Shown: positions 1-12,990, numbered from the stretch's first letter. The stretch is 64,000 nt of DNA from Hygrophila difformis (GCA_030278955.1 JAOANR010000004.1:59049120-59113119), one strand, 5' to 3'. Program-made: numbers and translations. The notes: generated by a model from the letters alone, not told the origin.

Positions 1-921
1 TACCACCAACATAATGAATACGACACATGTAAATTAATTCAGTTGAGCAATGTATTAGAAAGAACTATGTATCACCAGTTTCAATTTGATCTAATACAGC
101 CGATCCACTTTTTTTATTTTTTGTAGGAGAATTAGATATATTATTGATCCCTAAACAAAAAATCCAACTCTCACTTACAACCAGCCCCCACCGATTTAAT
201 ACACCAGACAAAAAATCCAACTTAGTAATAATACACCAGACTTTGTATTGTGTCATACTGTCATGAATCAATGAATTAGTCATGATGGCTGATAGTAATT
301 GTGATACACACAGCTAGCCCAATACAGGAAAAGCTGTTTGAGAAATGCAGTATACTATGAAATACAGAACAGTAGCATGCAGGTGATGAAGGCAAGAAAT
401 GCAGTCAATCCCAAACTCAAGGCACAAACAGAGAAACCCATAACAGTATAATTGCAGTAATTTTGAAAGGAATGAGTTAGTCTACATTCTAGTTGTAGCT
501 TCTGTTTAAGTGAAAAAATCAAAATTTGTATCAACAAATTCATATGGAAAAATGGGGTGATAGTAACAAAATGCCAAATATTAAATCCCATTAAAGTCAA
601 ACAAATGTTCAAGGCATGGTCAGATGAAACAATAATAACTCAACTTTATCCAGAGGGACATAAGCACATGCCATATTAAATATTATCGTTTCTGTAGTAA
701 ATTAGACAAACTGTGTGGTTGACAAGATTGATCACTTGGGACATATAGCCATCAAATGTCTGTAGTAAATTAGACAAACTAGTTGGCATCTCTTATCTAA
801 AACACCATTAGCCTTACTTCAACAACAATGAAGGGAATTAAATCAACAAATATCAGAAACTTTAGCAATCACCAATCACTTAAAGCACACAACAGCAGAA
901 TTGTAATTAAATAGCACTTCC
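1..921. other. No gene seen; possible 3' flank or last intron of the MULE gene
   Basis: AT-rich sequence with only short chance reading frames. A 21-22 base direct repeat (containing tctgtagtaaattagacaaa) occurs near 691 and 759. Because the MULE gene's stop codon at 922-924 overlaps a good splice donor (AG|GTAAG on the minus strand), this stretch could contain an intron and a further C-terminal exon, but no convincing one was found. Confidence 0.4.
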
Positions 922-3680
922 TTACCTGCCAACACCCCTAGGAAAGTTTGGTGGAGCTGGTGGTATATAGCCAGATTGCTGCCAGAATTTGTCACTTGCA
1001 ATACCAATTATTGGAAATTGGTAAGCCTTCTTATAAGTGGCCACAGAATAATAAGACCTCTCCACATAATGAACTGGATCATCCCCTTGCTTGGAAATAG
1101 CTGCTAGTGCATGAACGCAAGGGATACCATTTAATTGCCAGAGCCTACACGAACACTCTCTCCTCACAAGATCTACGACAAACTGTCCCTCACCCTCCAT
1201 CATTCTTATTTGCCAATGTCGTTCACTTGACTTGATTGGAATACAATCTCCCACCTTACGAGCATTCTTTCGTATTATTTTTTCAATACGAGGACAGATC
1301 TCTCGGGTGCACCACTTAGTTGAAGCCCTATCCAAATGTTCAGAATGTCTCTTCATAATGTATTCCCGTATCCATTCAAGACTTGTAATAATTGTCTTGC
1401 TGCGAGCCTCTTTGATGCACGAGTTGAATGATTCACACAAATTATTTAACAGCATGTCACACATAGGTCCCTCTGAGAAGTGAGACTTAGTCCACTGTGT
1501 AGGCTCTCTTTCAGACAACCATTGCCAAGCAGCCTCAGAATAGTCCTTGATCTTTTTCATTTCATCAACAAACTCAGGAGGAGTACCAGCCCTAGCAGCA
1601 GCCCACAACATGTTTTTCAAGGCAAGTCCCCTAAACCCAGCTTTAGTGAAGTTGTTGTGCATGTGACGAACACAAAACCTATGATCCACACCAGGGAATA
1701 ATTCTTGCATTGCCCCAATTAACCCTTTCTGTCTATCAGAAATAAAAGTAAGATGCCTCACATGTTGAAGTTGCAGGTCCACTTTCAACACTTCAAGAAA
1801 CCACAGCCAATTGTCCTTGTTTTCAATAGGAATTATGGCATATGCAATCGGGAACAATTGGTTGTTCCCATCAACTCCAACAGCCGTGAGCATCACACCC
1901 TTGTGTGGGCCACTTAAATGGCAACCATCCACCCCTATCAATGGCCTGCCAATAACACAATTCGGGTCAGTAAGAATCAACAATTTTGATGAAGTAATAA
2001 AAATTTCTACTAACAGGTGTATATATTACCTGCAGCCAAATTTCCAACCTTTCTTCAAAGCTTCAAAGCAGACATAAAACCTATCAAACCTTGTCTCACC
2101 ATCAACAACTTCTGTGCCTACGATGACAGTACTTCCAGGATTTCTTTTTCTGAGCTCTTCGGCATATTCCCACAACTTTGAAAACTGGTATTCAGATGAA
2201 CCATTAAGTTGTTGTAATGCTCTTTTCTTGGCACTTATCGCTTGATTCTTCGTGACATTTACTTTCAGCTTTTTTATTGCATCAAACCGAAAACCCTCTG
2301 CCGACCTTTTCGGATCAGAAATGAATTTATCCCTGAATCTCTCGCTCAACCATTGACTGTTCACAGCCGGGACATCATGTGTTTCCATGCAAGTGTGCGT
2401 GGAACTAAACCTGTTTTATAGTTGAACAACATCAAAAGATAATTTTCAGATTACAATTGGGAAAATCCAATTAAATAACACAACATATGTAAAACGGTTT
2501 GTTAAATAATATACCTTGTGACCTGGAGGGTTGACTCATCTTTCACTCGGTGGACATAAATCTTCCAATCGCAATTTTCTGCCATACATTCAGCATACAC
2601 CCGTGTAGGGGTTGTCCTCGTGAACTTCACTGGTCTTTGCTCACGTATAGCAAGTGATCTAACCGCATTCTTAAACTCCTCTTTGCTGGCAAACAACATT
2701 TCTATACTAATTATTGGTTTGTAAATATTTGTTGCATTGAAAACCGGTGGCCTGCTTGCACCTTCATCATCTTCATCTGATACCCTTCGGTCATCGAAAT
2801 CATCTTCAGCTGTGACCAAATCATCTTCTGAATCACTAGTATCAACTGATGCTTGCCCTTGTTCAGCCCTTATATTGGTGTCAACTTGCACGTGAACGTC
2901 TGCCAATTCTTCATTCTCGTCTGCTCCCTGTACTTCGGCCAAATCGTCATTGTCCTCGTAGTCACTCTCCACAAAAAGCCCGTCATCTTTTGCTGATGCA
3001 GCCCCATCATCCTCATTTTCATTATCGTGAAACTCTTCATCATCAGACTCAACACCCTCTAACTCGGCCCTATTAACCTGTTCCAGCCCTTGTGACTCGG
3101 CCCCCACACCCTGAAACTCAACACCATCAACAGATATTGCATCGACCCTGTCAACCTCTCTAATTAGCCTACCCTCATCATCAACCTCTGTCCCCTCCAA
3201 ATTCTCTTCTTGTTCAGCCCCAACACCATCAAACACAGCATCTTCACCTTTATCAATGTCACCATCATTTTCTTTCTCCGATCCACTGTTTTCTTCACTC
3301 TCATCGCCACTTCCACTTTCAAGATTAGAACTTCCACCGGTGCTGCCATTGTCAGACTCACTAACACAACCGACTACAAACACATTCAATACTCTCTCTT
3401 TTATGAACTTGCGTCCAATCCCCTTTAGTTGCTCCTCATTTGATATCAATTTGAAACTGTCGTCCTCCTTGATAAAATATTCAACTTCGTCGCCTACAAC
3501 TCCCTCCTTGCTCAACAGATACCCAAGTGTCCAGAAATCTAGTGTTTCTGTGTTCACGTTGTCGTAAATTGCTTGCTCCCCTCCACGGTACACCGGCGGC
3601 GGACCGTCTATACAGAAACCACCCCAGTGTAGAACAATTGTAATGGATGTACACCCTAGATCTGCACAAACCAACAACAC
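922..3680 (-). CDS. MuDR-type MULE transposase, three exons
   Basis: Transposase of a Mutator-like element, acting in the nucleus on its terminal inverted repeats. Proposed exons on the minus strand are 3680-2515, 2410-2030 and 1945-922. Both introns are GT..AG and keep the frame, giving about 856 aa. Domain order: a PB1-like N-terminal domain (about residues 12-100, containing VLHWGGF and PVYRGGE); an acidic Asp/Glu-rich linker (about 105-300); the MuDR zinc-binding domain (C..C..W-K-I-x-V-H, about 315-405); the MULE domain with probable catalytic Asp522 (VDGCH), Asp586 (SDRQKG) and Glu687 (CESFN) plus a CxxH motif; and a SWIM zinc finger (CSC 780-782, C792, H794). The start is uncertain, because an acceptor-like ttgtgcag lies just inside the first Met. 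The stop overlaps a strong donor, so another C-terminal exon is possible. No disabling mutation is visible. A domesticated MULE-derived gene is the alternative; terminal repeats were not located. Confidence 0.86.
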
Positions 3681-4471
3681 ACACTTTAAACTTGAGATAA
3701 GTCAAGAACCAGTAAAGGCACAGCTGTAATACACCATTTAAAGCAATCAACTACTACGAAATACATATAAAAATACATAGAAGAATCCAATGCATTGTGG
3801 GCACCACTGTCCCCTTCTTTACATGCCGACAAAAGCAGTCCACTTGTGCAAGATTCCATTTTTTTTTGGTCGGGTTTGAGGACCACATTCAGCCCCTTTA
3901 AAATATACTCCCTAAACCCTTACTCCATAAACCTTTGTCGTCAATACTATAAACATTCCCCCCACCCCATTACCAATTTATTGAGTGAATACCTAACAGC
4001 CTAGGCATTTTCCGCAATTTTAAACCCTAGACGACAAATAAAAGATAAAAATGGTACTTACAATATGCAGGTGGTGGCCAATGCTCTTTTCCGTTCGATC
4101 TTCGAAGCCCCATTCTGTCAGCATCTACTTGTCGCCCCAGCCTTCGTTCTTCCGACAGCCAACGTTCGATGTTTCTGGGATGGAATCGCGCAAGTTCCGG
4201 GTTTACATTTGGGGTTCAAGCGGGTTAACTTTCTATCCCCAAAAACGTGTTTAAAAAATTCTCATGTGTGTAGTTGTTAAACGTTTCTTCAATTTCCGGC
4301 TGTTCGAGCGAGTATGCAACACGCAGCCCACTCTATTGCAGACTCCGTCCATTTGGTTGTGATTGGGAGCCCGAATGCCTTCTACTGGATCAATTCTGGA
4401 AATTCAAGATCTAATGGCCCAAATCTGGATTTGTGGCCTTGTAATGGCCTAAAAAAATCAATTCCTCTTTT
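3681..4471. other. 5' flank of the MULE gene; no coding region recognised
   Basis: No convincing gene. On the minus strand a good donor (GTAAGT) lies at about 4051-4046, so an upstream, possibly non-coding, first exon of the MULE gene could end there. I could not find terminal inverted repeats. Confidence 0.35.
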
Positions 4472-4613
4472 AAAATTACATAATTTCACGATTCTAACAA
4501 GATCCAACTCGACTATCTTTCTTTAAATATATACTTACAGTAATATTGAGTCAAAGTTAAACATTAAAAAGTGCCAAAAAATCAAACAAAACAACTAAAA
4601 TGGGACGGAGGAA

Positions 4614-4616
<3 letters not shown>
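4472..4616. mobile_element. Stowaway MITE, right-end fragment
   Basis: Ends with the Stowaway terminus gggacggagg and carries the internal words shared by the other Stowaways here (ttctaacaagatcc, attgagtcaaagtt). The left terminus is missing or too degraded to see. Confidence 0.6.

Positions 4617-4704
<88 letters not shown>
4617..4704. repeat. (AAT)n microsatellite, about 29 units
   Basis: An essentially perfect AAT/ATA trinucleotide run of about 88 bp abutting the right end of a Stowaway fragment. Its reading frames, such as poly-Ile, are not genes. Confidence 0.97.
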
Positions 4705-4705
<1 letters not shown>

Positions 4706-4835
4706 CACAATTGGGCATACAGGGTGCGTTGTTATTAACTTGATAGATTGATGGAAGAATATTACTGGTTGAGTGGTGTTATCACTTATCACCATATATA
4801 GCAGGCACAAGATGGATTCTTGAAGGCAATATACT

Positions 4836-5091
4836 ACATTCGTTCTCGAAAGTTGTTTACATTTAGTTAAATGTCACTATTCACACACAGACTTTCACTT
4901 AAAGTTTTATCATAGTTATACAAGTTATAATATAGTCAAGTGAGATCTTGTTATATTCGTCTCGTCGTGTAGTTTTTAAATATCGAACTTTTAAAATTTT
5001 TACTTATCTAAATTTGAGTTATTTATGATTTAAAATGTGCGTTGAATTGCGAGATATGTGGGCCTGTCAAATAATTTAAAAATAGAGAGAG
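4836..5091. mobile_element. Stowaway MITE, degraded
   Basis: Carries the internal core typical of this family (catagttatacaagttata, agatcttgtta, attcgtctcgtcg) and about the family length. The termini are eroded (left cattcgttctcg, right gagagagta). Confidence 0.6.
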
Positions 5092-5213
5092 TATATACCT
5101 TTGCACTTAGTTATGGTAATAAGCTTTACATTTCCTGCAGAATGCGCGCGGGACATTATTAAAATCAACAACACAATAATACTTGCTACCTCTTTAATTC
5201 AGAATGTATATAG

Positions 5214-5365
5214 TTTTTTTTTTTTTTGGTAAATATTGACACCTATGTGTCGGCAAAGATGTGTGGTAGCCCAAGTCATAGAAATTATGAAGGCAAGTAT
5301 AGGAGCCGGATGTGAATCGAACCCCAACCTATGATTGGAAAATATGGGAGATAAGTCTCATTCCC
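5214..5365 (-). mobile_element. tRNA-derived SINE
   Basis: Read on the minus strand, it has a pol III B-box-like word (ggttcgattcac) and ends in a poly(A) tail, seen as the T run at 5214-5227. It is flanked by tatatag direct repeats at 5207-5213 and 5366-5372, the probable target duplication. Confidence 0.7.
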
Positions 5366-5372
5366 TATATAG

Positions 5373-5994
5373 TATTTTATTTGGATGTGGATGGAATACA
5401 TTAATCATTCTATAAGGACAAAATAAACCATATACTAGTACTACATTTCATATTGGACGGATTTTGAAAAGAAAATAAACCAAAATATTCTATAATTACC
5501 ATAATATCCATATTAATATGGACAAAATTGTAAAATATAATTTTTTCTTTTCTTTTCTTTTCCTACCATTTTTTAAAATATTCCTTTTAATAACTTAAGA
5601 ACATAGAAGTACTACATGTTAAAGTAAAAGCAAAATTATTTGCCGATCATTTTTCTGCTTTTATCTCTCTTATATTATCTCTTTTCTCTAGTTTTTTCTT
5701 AGCTTCAAGCATCATCATTTATAGAGGGAAAAAAAAAAACGCAAAATCCTTTCATTTTTTTTTCTTTTTCCTCTTTTCTTCCATTTTACTTCTTTCTTCT
5801 TGATTTTAAAATTCGAAACCATGAGTACATGATTTACTATTAAACAGTCGTGACGTCGATATATCGGAATTAGTTTCCATTGGAGTGCATTGATTGATTT
5901 TTATTTATTAAAAATATATTTTTATTAATGGCAAAATAAATTAATTATACTTGTTTGAACAACGCAAACTTGTGCGATTAGCCGATAATAAATA
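5373..5994. other. AT-rich intergenic DNA, nothing recognised
   Basis: Low-complexity AT-rich sequence with pyrimidine tracts. No coding frame or element boundary could be supported. Confidence 0.5.
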
Positions 5995-6263
5995 CTCCAT
6001 CTGTCTCATTTAAATTGTCTTGTTTTATTTCTTCATACAATCCAATACACTTTTTCAATTGTTAATATTTCAAAATATGTACAACAAAAAATTATGTAAT
6101 ATATATATATATATATATTCTAACACTACATGATTATATGATTCTAACAAGACCAAATTCGGCTACTTTTTTCAAATATATACTTGGAATGAAATTGAGT
6201 CAAAGTTAAACAATGATCAATACCAAAAAGTCAAACCAGACAAGTTGCCTGGGACGGAGGGAG
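5995..6263. mobile_element. Stowaway MITE, full length
   Basis: Termini are ctccatctgtctc on the left and gggacggagggag on the right, flanked by TA on both sides (5993-5994, 6264-6265), as expected for Tc1/mariner-mobilised Stowaway elements. It contains a short (TA)n run near 6100-6118. Confidence 0.85.
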
Positions 6264-6339
6264 TATCTATTTTAAAAAATCATCCATATTATATATATCA
6301 TTATATATAAGTGTGAATAGCCAACATTTGTGACATGGC

Positions 6340-8600
6340 GTGACGAAAATGCCCTTCAAATGTTTTTGTATTTATGTCATTGCCATTCACCGGGCCTCTT
6401 TGTATACCCGTTCTAATTCGGATCAATTTCAAATTGCCCGTCTCTCAAAACCTAAAAATCAAGGTATTCAAGCCTCCGTTGTGCCTCTTTGTATACTCGT
6501 TCTACTTCGGATCTTCTCCTTGGGCGGATCTTCTCCTTGGGTTTTACGCTCTCTTCATCACTCTCCCAAGATCGATTCAATTTTCAATTGCCGTCTCTCA
6601 AAATCAAGCCTCCGCTGTGCCCTTGAAATTGCTGGCGTCTTCCCCCCTTCGAGCCGCCTCTCAAAATCAAGCCTCCGTTGTGCCCTACAAATTGTCGGCG
6701 TCTTCCCCGCTGGTTTCCTCCCAAAATCGCATCTCCGGCGACTCTCAAAATCGATTTCATTTCGGATCTTGCTCGCCTTGCAGATTCCGCTGCCTCCTGC
6801 CCCGTCTTCGCCGTTGCCAGCCCTTGCTGTTCTCTTTTGGTTTTCGCATCAATCCTAATTTTGCTATTAGAATAGTGGGGGTTTACGATTTTGGCTGGTG
6901 GTGGCTCAGGTATTGTTCTTCTACTTTGATTGTCGCCCATTCAGTTTCTCTGTTTCTACCACAAATCTGATCGGTGTGTTTTTCATGTCTGAACGGAATG
7001 TTCTATTTCTTTCAGAATGGTTTCTTCGGTTTTGTACTTCACATCTTTCCCAATTGCCAACGGATTCGTCAATCGTCGCCGAGGCGACAGTCAGCGGCGA
7101 TCCATGGTCGCCGACCTGGTATCTCTCCATCCTTTTCATTTTTTTGTTCTTTCTGCTTCTTCGTTTTATGTTGTTGCTGGATTCTGATGATCATTTCTTC
7201 ATTCTGGTTGTTGGTCGGTTGGGGCTTCACATTTTAATTGTTTATTTTGTTGTTCATTGTTCATTCGACCTCCTCCTTACGTGCCAGTATTCAGGTTTCT
7301 CAATCGTGTGTCCCAACTTGTTAGGTTTATGTCAGTTTTTCTTGGTTTCCCCTTATTTAAACTAAGTAATGGGGGTAGTGGAAAAATTTTAAATGGTCGG
7401 GTGCTCTCAGATTTTTTGTCTCTTCTCGTAAGATTACTGTTTGTTTGCTCAACTTTTCCCCTTTTGCTATTTTTGGTTGGTCGAGGCTGACTATAGGCAC
7501 GTTTTTTGATATTTTTTGTCTCTACTCTATGTATGTTTTAGCATAAAATTATTGGTGCTTAATTTTAGTTTCACGGCCTTTTCTCATTGGCTGGCTATTT
7601 GAATTCCCAGTTGTAGTATTTATGTGCTTTTAAGATTCAACCCCTTTTATTTTTGTTACATTATATCAGATAGGGTAATTGTTGTTGGTCGGGGATTCAG
7701 ATTTTAATTGTATAATTTGTTGTTGATTGTTGATTGTGCATCCTCTTTTGATACCACATACAAGTGTTCAAGTTTCTGAATTGTGTGTGCCTACAGATGC
7801 TGAATTGAATTGTTTTAGGTGATCGGATAGGCAATTGTTAGTTTATTTGAAAGTGTTCCTTAATCAGTTTTCCTGAGCTTCTGAAACATTACATGCATTA
7901 TCTCTTTCTAAGGATGTTAGTTCTATTCCAGCTACTGAAGGGATTGAATTCAGGAAGCGCAACATTGGCAGACAGAAAGCATTTCCTGAATCTTGCAAAA
8001 ATATCAACGATGGCAGGTAATTGCTTCAGCTGCAATATGTGGGTCCAAATTGATATCGTTTTCCTGCTCCATCACCCCCCACCCCCCGGAAATTGATTGT
8101 GACTGTGATTGGCCTGGCCTCTTGTTTTTAGATGTGCATCTAGACATTTTTCTTGTTTTCATGAATGCCTATATCGTGGTATTACACCCTTGGCCATGTC
8201 TCTTAAGTGTCTAGAATATAGAATGATGATTAGTATGGAGTTATAGATGAATTCCCGAGCTTTTTTTGCATCATTACAGAATGATCCTTTCAATTATTTT
8301 TTGAATTAGTAGCATCAGATCCATACTATAAATCCATGGTATTGTGGGAACACTTGCTATTTATGAAAATAAATCCTTGTTGAGAAGGAATGAGTGCCAG
8401 AACTACAGAAGGATCTTACTAGAATGTTGGTGAAAGGATACTCACTTTCTCGTTTGACATTTGTATGGTACCCAATTTCATTTAATTACTTATGCATTAA
8501 ATAGTGAATTGTGTTTTTTGATATGTTTTCAGGAAAAGAAGTTGGCTATGAGCTAAAGATGAAGCGCATTGAGGCAGGTATGAACATTCTATTGCTGCAG
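6340..8600 (+). pseudogene. Captured gene fragment of unknown identity (5' region and short exons)
   Basis: A moderately GC-rich, pyrimidine-rich stretch (6400-7130) resembling a leader or first exon contains internally repeated phrases (ctcaaaatcaagcctccg occurs twice). Further on, two short blocks look like spliced exons. One ends at 8016 before a GTAAT donor (frame ending AKISTMAG). The next starts at 8533 after a TTTTCAG acceptor (GKEVGYELKMKRIEAG) with donors at 8577 or 8600. The phases agree. I do not recognise the protein. Its position inside the Helitron suggests capture, and there is no evidence that it makes a working product. Confidence 0.35.
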
Positions 8601-9909
8601 GTATGTTTTTGAACCTCATTTATTGTCATTTTTGTCTCTTTCCAGGCTCGGTTTGATTCGTGTACTTCATGGATGCTATATATGGTTTGAGGATTTTAGG
8701 TATAAAAGATAACGAAACAAATCTGAAATACTATATGTTTGTTGGTTTAGGATTTTAATTTCGAAATAAGCAATAGTAAAATAAAATAAAACAAAATTAA
8801 AAAAATAAACTTAAACCCTTACTGAATACAAACGATGAGAAAGTGAATGAAATAGTTTGATCTGGTAAATATTGTGGAAGCAAAAGAAGATTAATTTGCT
8901 TTCCTGCATTTTCACACGGCGTGATCTAATTTTTTTGGAAAGTTGATATAGCTTCATCAATGGATTACAACTTTATTTTTGGTTATTTTCTTAAATGATG
9001 TTTTCCAGTAATGGTAGTGTAGAATATATTTTCTTAAATGATGTTTTCTTAAATGGTAGTGTGAACAGTGCTACATGAATTGCTTGTTGTCCAAATAGAA
9101 GGTTACATCATGCTAATACCCAAACAAATATGTTTTTTTTTTTTTGAGAAAAGTTCTGTATCATACCAAAAACGTCACTTACAGAAATGATTCAGCCACA
9201 ATAGCCCCAGACAATACAACTACCATACTTCAAACAAACTATCCCAATAACATTCTGGAGCATAAAATATCACAACTTAGACAAGGACAACAAAGTAGCA
9301 TCAGACCAAGCCGTATGTCCAAATCAGCCAATGCTATATTCTACTCAATGAAACCAGTCACCTGAGGCAAGAATCTGCAATCCAAATCGCCATGATTCAT
9401 TTCGTCTTCTGCTCGCCGTAGAAGGTTAAGCTTGCAACATGACGGATCCAAATGACAAAACCAAAAAACTTGCTACATAAAACACGTCAACCCTGCTGCA
9501 AAGTTACACGTCCAAAGCATCGAGTCGACAATGGGCATGGTGGGCATAGACGAGGACAATACAAAAGAAAAGGGTTGGCAAAAGTGGCAAAGAGGGAAAG
9601 GAGGATGCCTACTTCAGACATAGTCATACTACAATGCTAGGAGATTCCATCGGAAATAAAAATAAAACACGGTGTAGTCCAAAACAAAACATACAGACAA
9701 AAGAATTGAAACGAGACCCTCAGAATGGCAACGCTCCAAACAGCTCATATCTAGATTGATCTTATTTACCCGGCCCCTCCTTCACTCCGAGTCCAAAGAA
9801 ACTTTATTCTGCCTCATAATAAAACCTCCCTCACCATCCTACCTTACTTCATATTTTCTCTTACTTTAAACCTTAACACTGAAGTCACTTTAATCCTTAT
9901 TGGGCACTA

Positions 9910-10169
9910 CTCCCTCCGTTTTTTAATAACTTCTCCATTCCTGCACTGCACGCAATCCAACGCACATTTTCAATCATTAATAGCTCATATTATATATAAG
10001 TAAAAATTACAAATAATTGATATTCTAAAACTACGTGATTAGACGAATCCAATAATATATCACTTGACTATATTTTATCTTATATAACTTTGTTAAAAAG
10101 TTGAATCAAAGTTACTTAATGAATAGTAACTACTATTCAAAGGGTGATGATAAATAAAAACGGAGGGAG
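9910..10169. mobile_element. Stowaway MITE, full length, nested in the LINE
   Basis: Termini are ctccctccgtttt on the left and aacggagggag on the right, with TA on both sides (9908-9909, 10170-10171). It lies inside the LINE 3' UTR and is therefore younger than the LINE. Confidence 0.88.
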
Positions 10170-10171
10170 TA

Positions 10172-10260
10172 TCATTTTTATTTTTCATTTTTTTTATTTT
10201 TTTTATTTTTTTTATTTTTTATTTCTTTTTTCTTTTCTATTTATTTATTTATTTTTTTTC
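10172..10260. repeat. T-rich low-complexity tract
   Basis: Repeats of T runs separated by single A bases (attttttttattt). It may be an expanded poly(A)-like tract read on the other strand. Confidence 0.7.
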
Positions 10261-11412
10261 AATATGAAGTACCCAAGACCTTCAGCAATAACTTCGACAG
10301 AAACAAATAGAAGCAAAACAGCACCTTACTCTCCAATTCCCGCTTCTAAATAACCACAACATACCACCCCTCGACTAATTAAAATCCCTACTTTCCCAGA
10401 CATCAGTAATAGCAACCTCAAAAAATCTTCATAACAAAAGGTCAACATGGATCCCATGCCTCCCACAGAGCGAAAAAGCTGAATCGACTAGGCTCAAAGG
10501 GTGATATTAGAAGAGGATGGGGAGGGGGAGGGGGGGGGGGTAGCCAGTAGGGGAAGTTCTAGTGCCCTTAATCTCCTCGATGCATGAAGTGTAAAAGATG
10601 CCAGCACGACATGTATGATGAAACAAGTTTTTGGCTGTCAAAATGGAACCCTCATATGCACCCATCAAACAGATTAGAAATTTAGATCTCACCGGAAAAT
10701 GATCAATGCCTGGATTTCCTTTGGAAGAGAACATTCGTCCTTCCATGTAATTCAAAACCCCAATCCTGTCGTGTGAAATATGAGTCATCAATGATCCTTG
10801 GATTCATCTCTGACAGCACCATGATAATTGAATCGACCGTTGCCTGTATCCCTCAATAAAACTACTCTGCTGCACCACCTAGCATCTTATAGACGGCCCT
10901 CTCCTCAGATAAAACCGGGCCTCTGCAATCTCCTGAGATAATTCAGCAACCACCTAGGATTCTTGACAGACTATGATCACCAGCAGCCTTTGAACCGCCT
11001 TTTCAACATCCCAATTCAGCAATCAACGAACATACTAAGAATATGATAAAAGCGACATAGTTTATCTCTTGAGGTTTTCATCAGTTAGTATCACCATCAT
11101 CACCCACCACCAGCCTCCCAAATTGTTTCTGCAGCCATGACAGGAATCAAGCATACCCCCAGGCTCCAGACAACCCCAAATGCGCGTAACACCTGCAAAA
11201 AGAAGACAGAATAGGAGGAAGACAAAGACAGAAGTGAGTCGGGTCAAAAACAAAGCAACATTTTGTCATCCCCTTTTCTCCTCGAATATGTTACACCCTC
11301 CTTTCGAATAGCGACAGTATTTTCAAACCACCTGCCTGTTCAGACCATACTACACCACCCCCCGCATAAGAACCCACCCCCCAGCCAGCCCACAGGACCT
11401 CTAAACTTGCAC

Positions 11413-12144
11413 CTAAAACCATAACTCAATCCTCCCTGCTCCTCTAGCACCTTGTCTGGCCCAATGATCCGCCATCTCGTTTCGCTCCCGTAAAATATGT
11501 TGTACCCGGACTTCACCACCACACTTCAATAGCATCATAATCGGATCAAACAATTTAGACAGCCTCCAGGGAGCATTTTCTGGATGATTCAACCATTTAA
11601 CTACATTCTTGGAGTCACACTCAAACAATATTTTTGGAAGGGGAAAACCTTGAACCCGGATGATGGCTTGGCACATCCGACTTATCGCAACAACCTCAGC
11701 TTCCGACGAGTCAGCGATACCAATTCCATCAGACAATACGAAAAAGACCGACCCTTCATCATCTCTAATGACTCCCCCCACCCCCGCCTGACCCGGATTC
11801 CCCAAAGAGGACCCATCCGTGTTCACCTTCCACCATCCTTTATAAGGCCTCTCCCAAACCAGTCCTTTTCTCGGTCTCTTCCCAAGCCCTGTTCGAAAAG
11901 CTGACAAGCCCCATGGGAACGATACAGAATTACAAGCAATACTCATATCACAGTTCTTAAACTCAGCTTGCCACCATACACAGACCTTCCATCTAATTTC
12001 GTCCAACACCAAGTTTCCATCGAATTGTTTCCCGTTGAAAATTACCTCATTTCTGTATTTCCAAATCGTCGCGATAGTGGCTAAGCCTGTCAGCACCCAA
12101 CCGGCAAGATTCCCATTTAACCCACTGTACCCCCCAACCACCAA
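11413..12144 (-). pseudogene. RNase H domain of a plant LINE
   Basis: Encodes a 243-aa stretch resembling the C-terminal RNase H of plant LINE polyproteins (RVT_3 type), which degrades RNA in RNA-DNA hybrids. Visible active-site motifs are NTDGSS (first Asp), SSEAEV (Glu), FECDSKN (second Asp) and ILRERNEMADHWARQG (last Asp). The upstream part (IWKYRNEVIFNGKQFD) matches the linker usually following the zf-RVT region. The frame is open, but it lacks the rest of the polyprotein because the element is 5'-truncated at 12232, so it is a remnant rather than a host RNase H gene. Confidence 0.85.
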
Positions 12145-12556
12145 GCCAATAACATCTTAATCTCTCCAGGCATAGCCCAATTCACCCCAAAACTCTCAAC
12201 CAATCTGTACCATAATCCCATCACTGCCACACACCCAAACAAATATGTTAACTCTGCAGAAGTGTAAAGATTTCAATGGGTGGTTCGCATCCTTTCTATG
12301 ATACACAATGGTTGTTTTCATGTCAGGTGAACAATATGTATTTTTTTTAATATTTATTAAATCATTGGATTGATTTCTATTGAATTTTTATATTTTGGAA
12401 CAAAAGTTGTTTACTTTCACTTCTCAACTTCTTATTTTGATGGCTTCTAAATTGCTTTATCAGTTCACCTGGTTTGATTGGTTGCCTTATGTTTGATGGC
12501 CAATTATCAATTTCGGTGTGCATCTGATGTATGCAAACGTCAATTGTTGCATAATA

Positions 12557-12815
12557 CTTCCTCCGTTTTTAACGATAGCTGCATTTGTAAATGTGATCTT
12601 GTTCACACAAACACTTTAACTTAAAATTTTATCATAGTTATACAAGTTAAAATATAGTCAAGTGGGATCTTGTTAGATTCGTCTCGTCTTGTAATTTTTA
12701 GATATGGAACTTTTAGAATTTTTACTTGTACCGAACTTGAGTTATTAATGATTTAAAATGTGCATTGGACTGCGTGCTGGGTGGGTCCGTAGCAAATATT
12801 AAAAAACAGGGGAAG
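12557..12815. mobile_element. Stowaway MITE, near full length
   Basis: Left terminus cttcctccgttttt, right terminus acaggggaag, TA on both sides. It shares the internal core tatacaagttaaaatatagt and gattcgtctcgtc with other copies. Confidence 0.82.
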
Positions 12816-12840
12816 TATAAATAACTATTTTTTTAGACTG

Positions 12841-12990
12841 TTCCCGGTTACAATGTTGCTGGCATTGTTTTTAAGGTTGGGAATGAAGGTTAGGACTTGA
12901 AGGAAGTCGCTGAAGTTTATGGGAACATAAACGAGAATACTTTGCAAGGGCCTAGATAGTTTGCGACTCTGGTTGAGTTCATACGTGGAA
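12841..12990 (+). pseudogene. Decayed quinone oxidoreductase / alkenal reductase fragment
   Basis: One frame reads VPGYNVAGIVFKVG, then VAEVYGNINENTLQGP, then FATLVEFIRGK, with two in-frame stop codons. This matches the region of the MDR-family chloroplast alkenal/one oxidoreductase and quinone oxidoreductase-like proteins that follows the substrate pocket (typically VPGYDVAGVV and GDEVYGDINE). Only about 50 codons remain. The fragment lies inside the probable Helitron, consistent with capture and decay. Confidence 0.75.

Larger units (their letters stand above)
9135..12232 (-). mobile_element. 5'-truncated LINE retrotransposon
   Basis: Minus-strand LINE 3' portion. Its poly(A) tail appears as the T run at 9133-9145. 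It is bracketed by a perfect 17-bp target duplication, acccaaacaaatatgtt, at 9118-9134 and 12233-12249. It retains the RNase H domain (11413-12144) and a long 3' UTR; endonuclease and reverse transcriptase are absent. A Stowaway sits at 9910-10169. It interrupts the surrounding Helitron, so it is younger than that insertion. Confidence 0.85.

Noticed and set aside
4595..4810. Poly-isoleucine reading frame
   Set aside because: Translation of the (AAT)n microsatellite.
6340..7365. Overlapping long frames on both strands at 6.3-7.4 kb
   Set aside because: The frames contradict each other and show no domain. The region resembles a leader plus intron of a captured gene, so only a low-confidence fragment is annotated.
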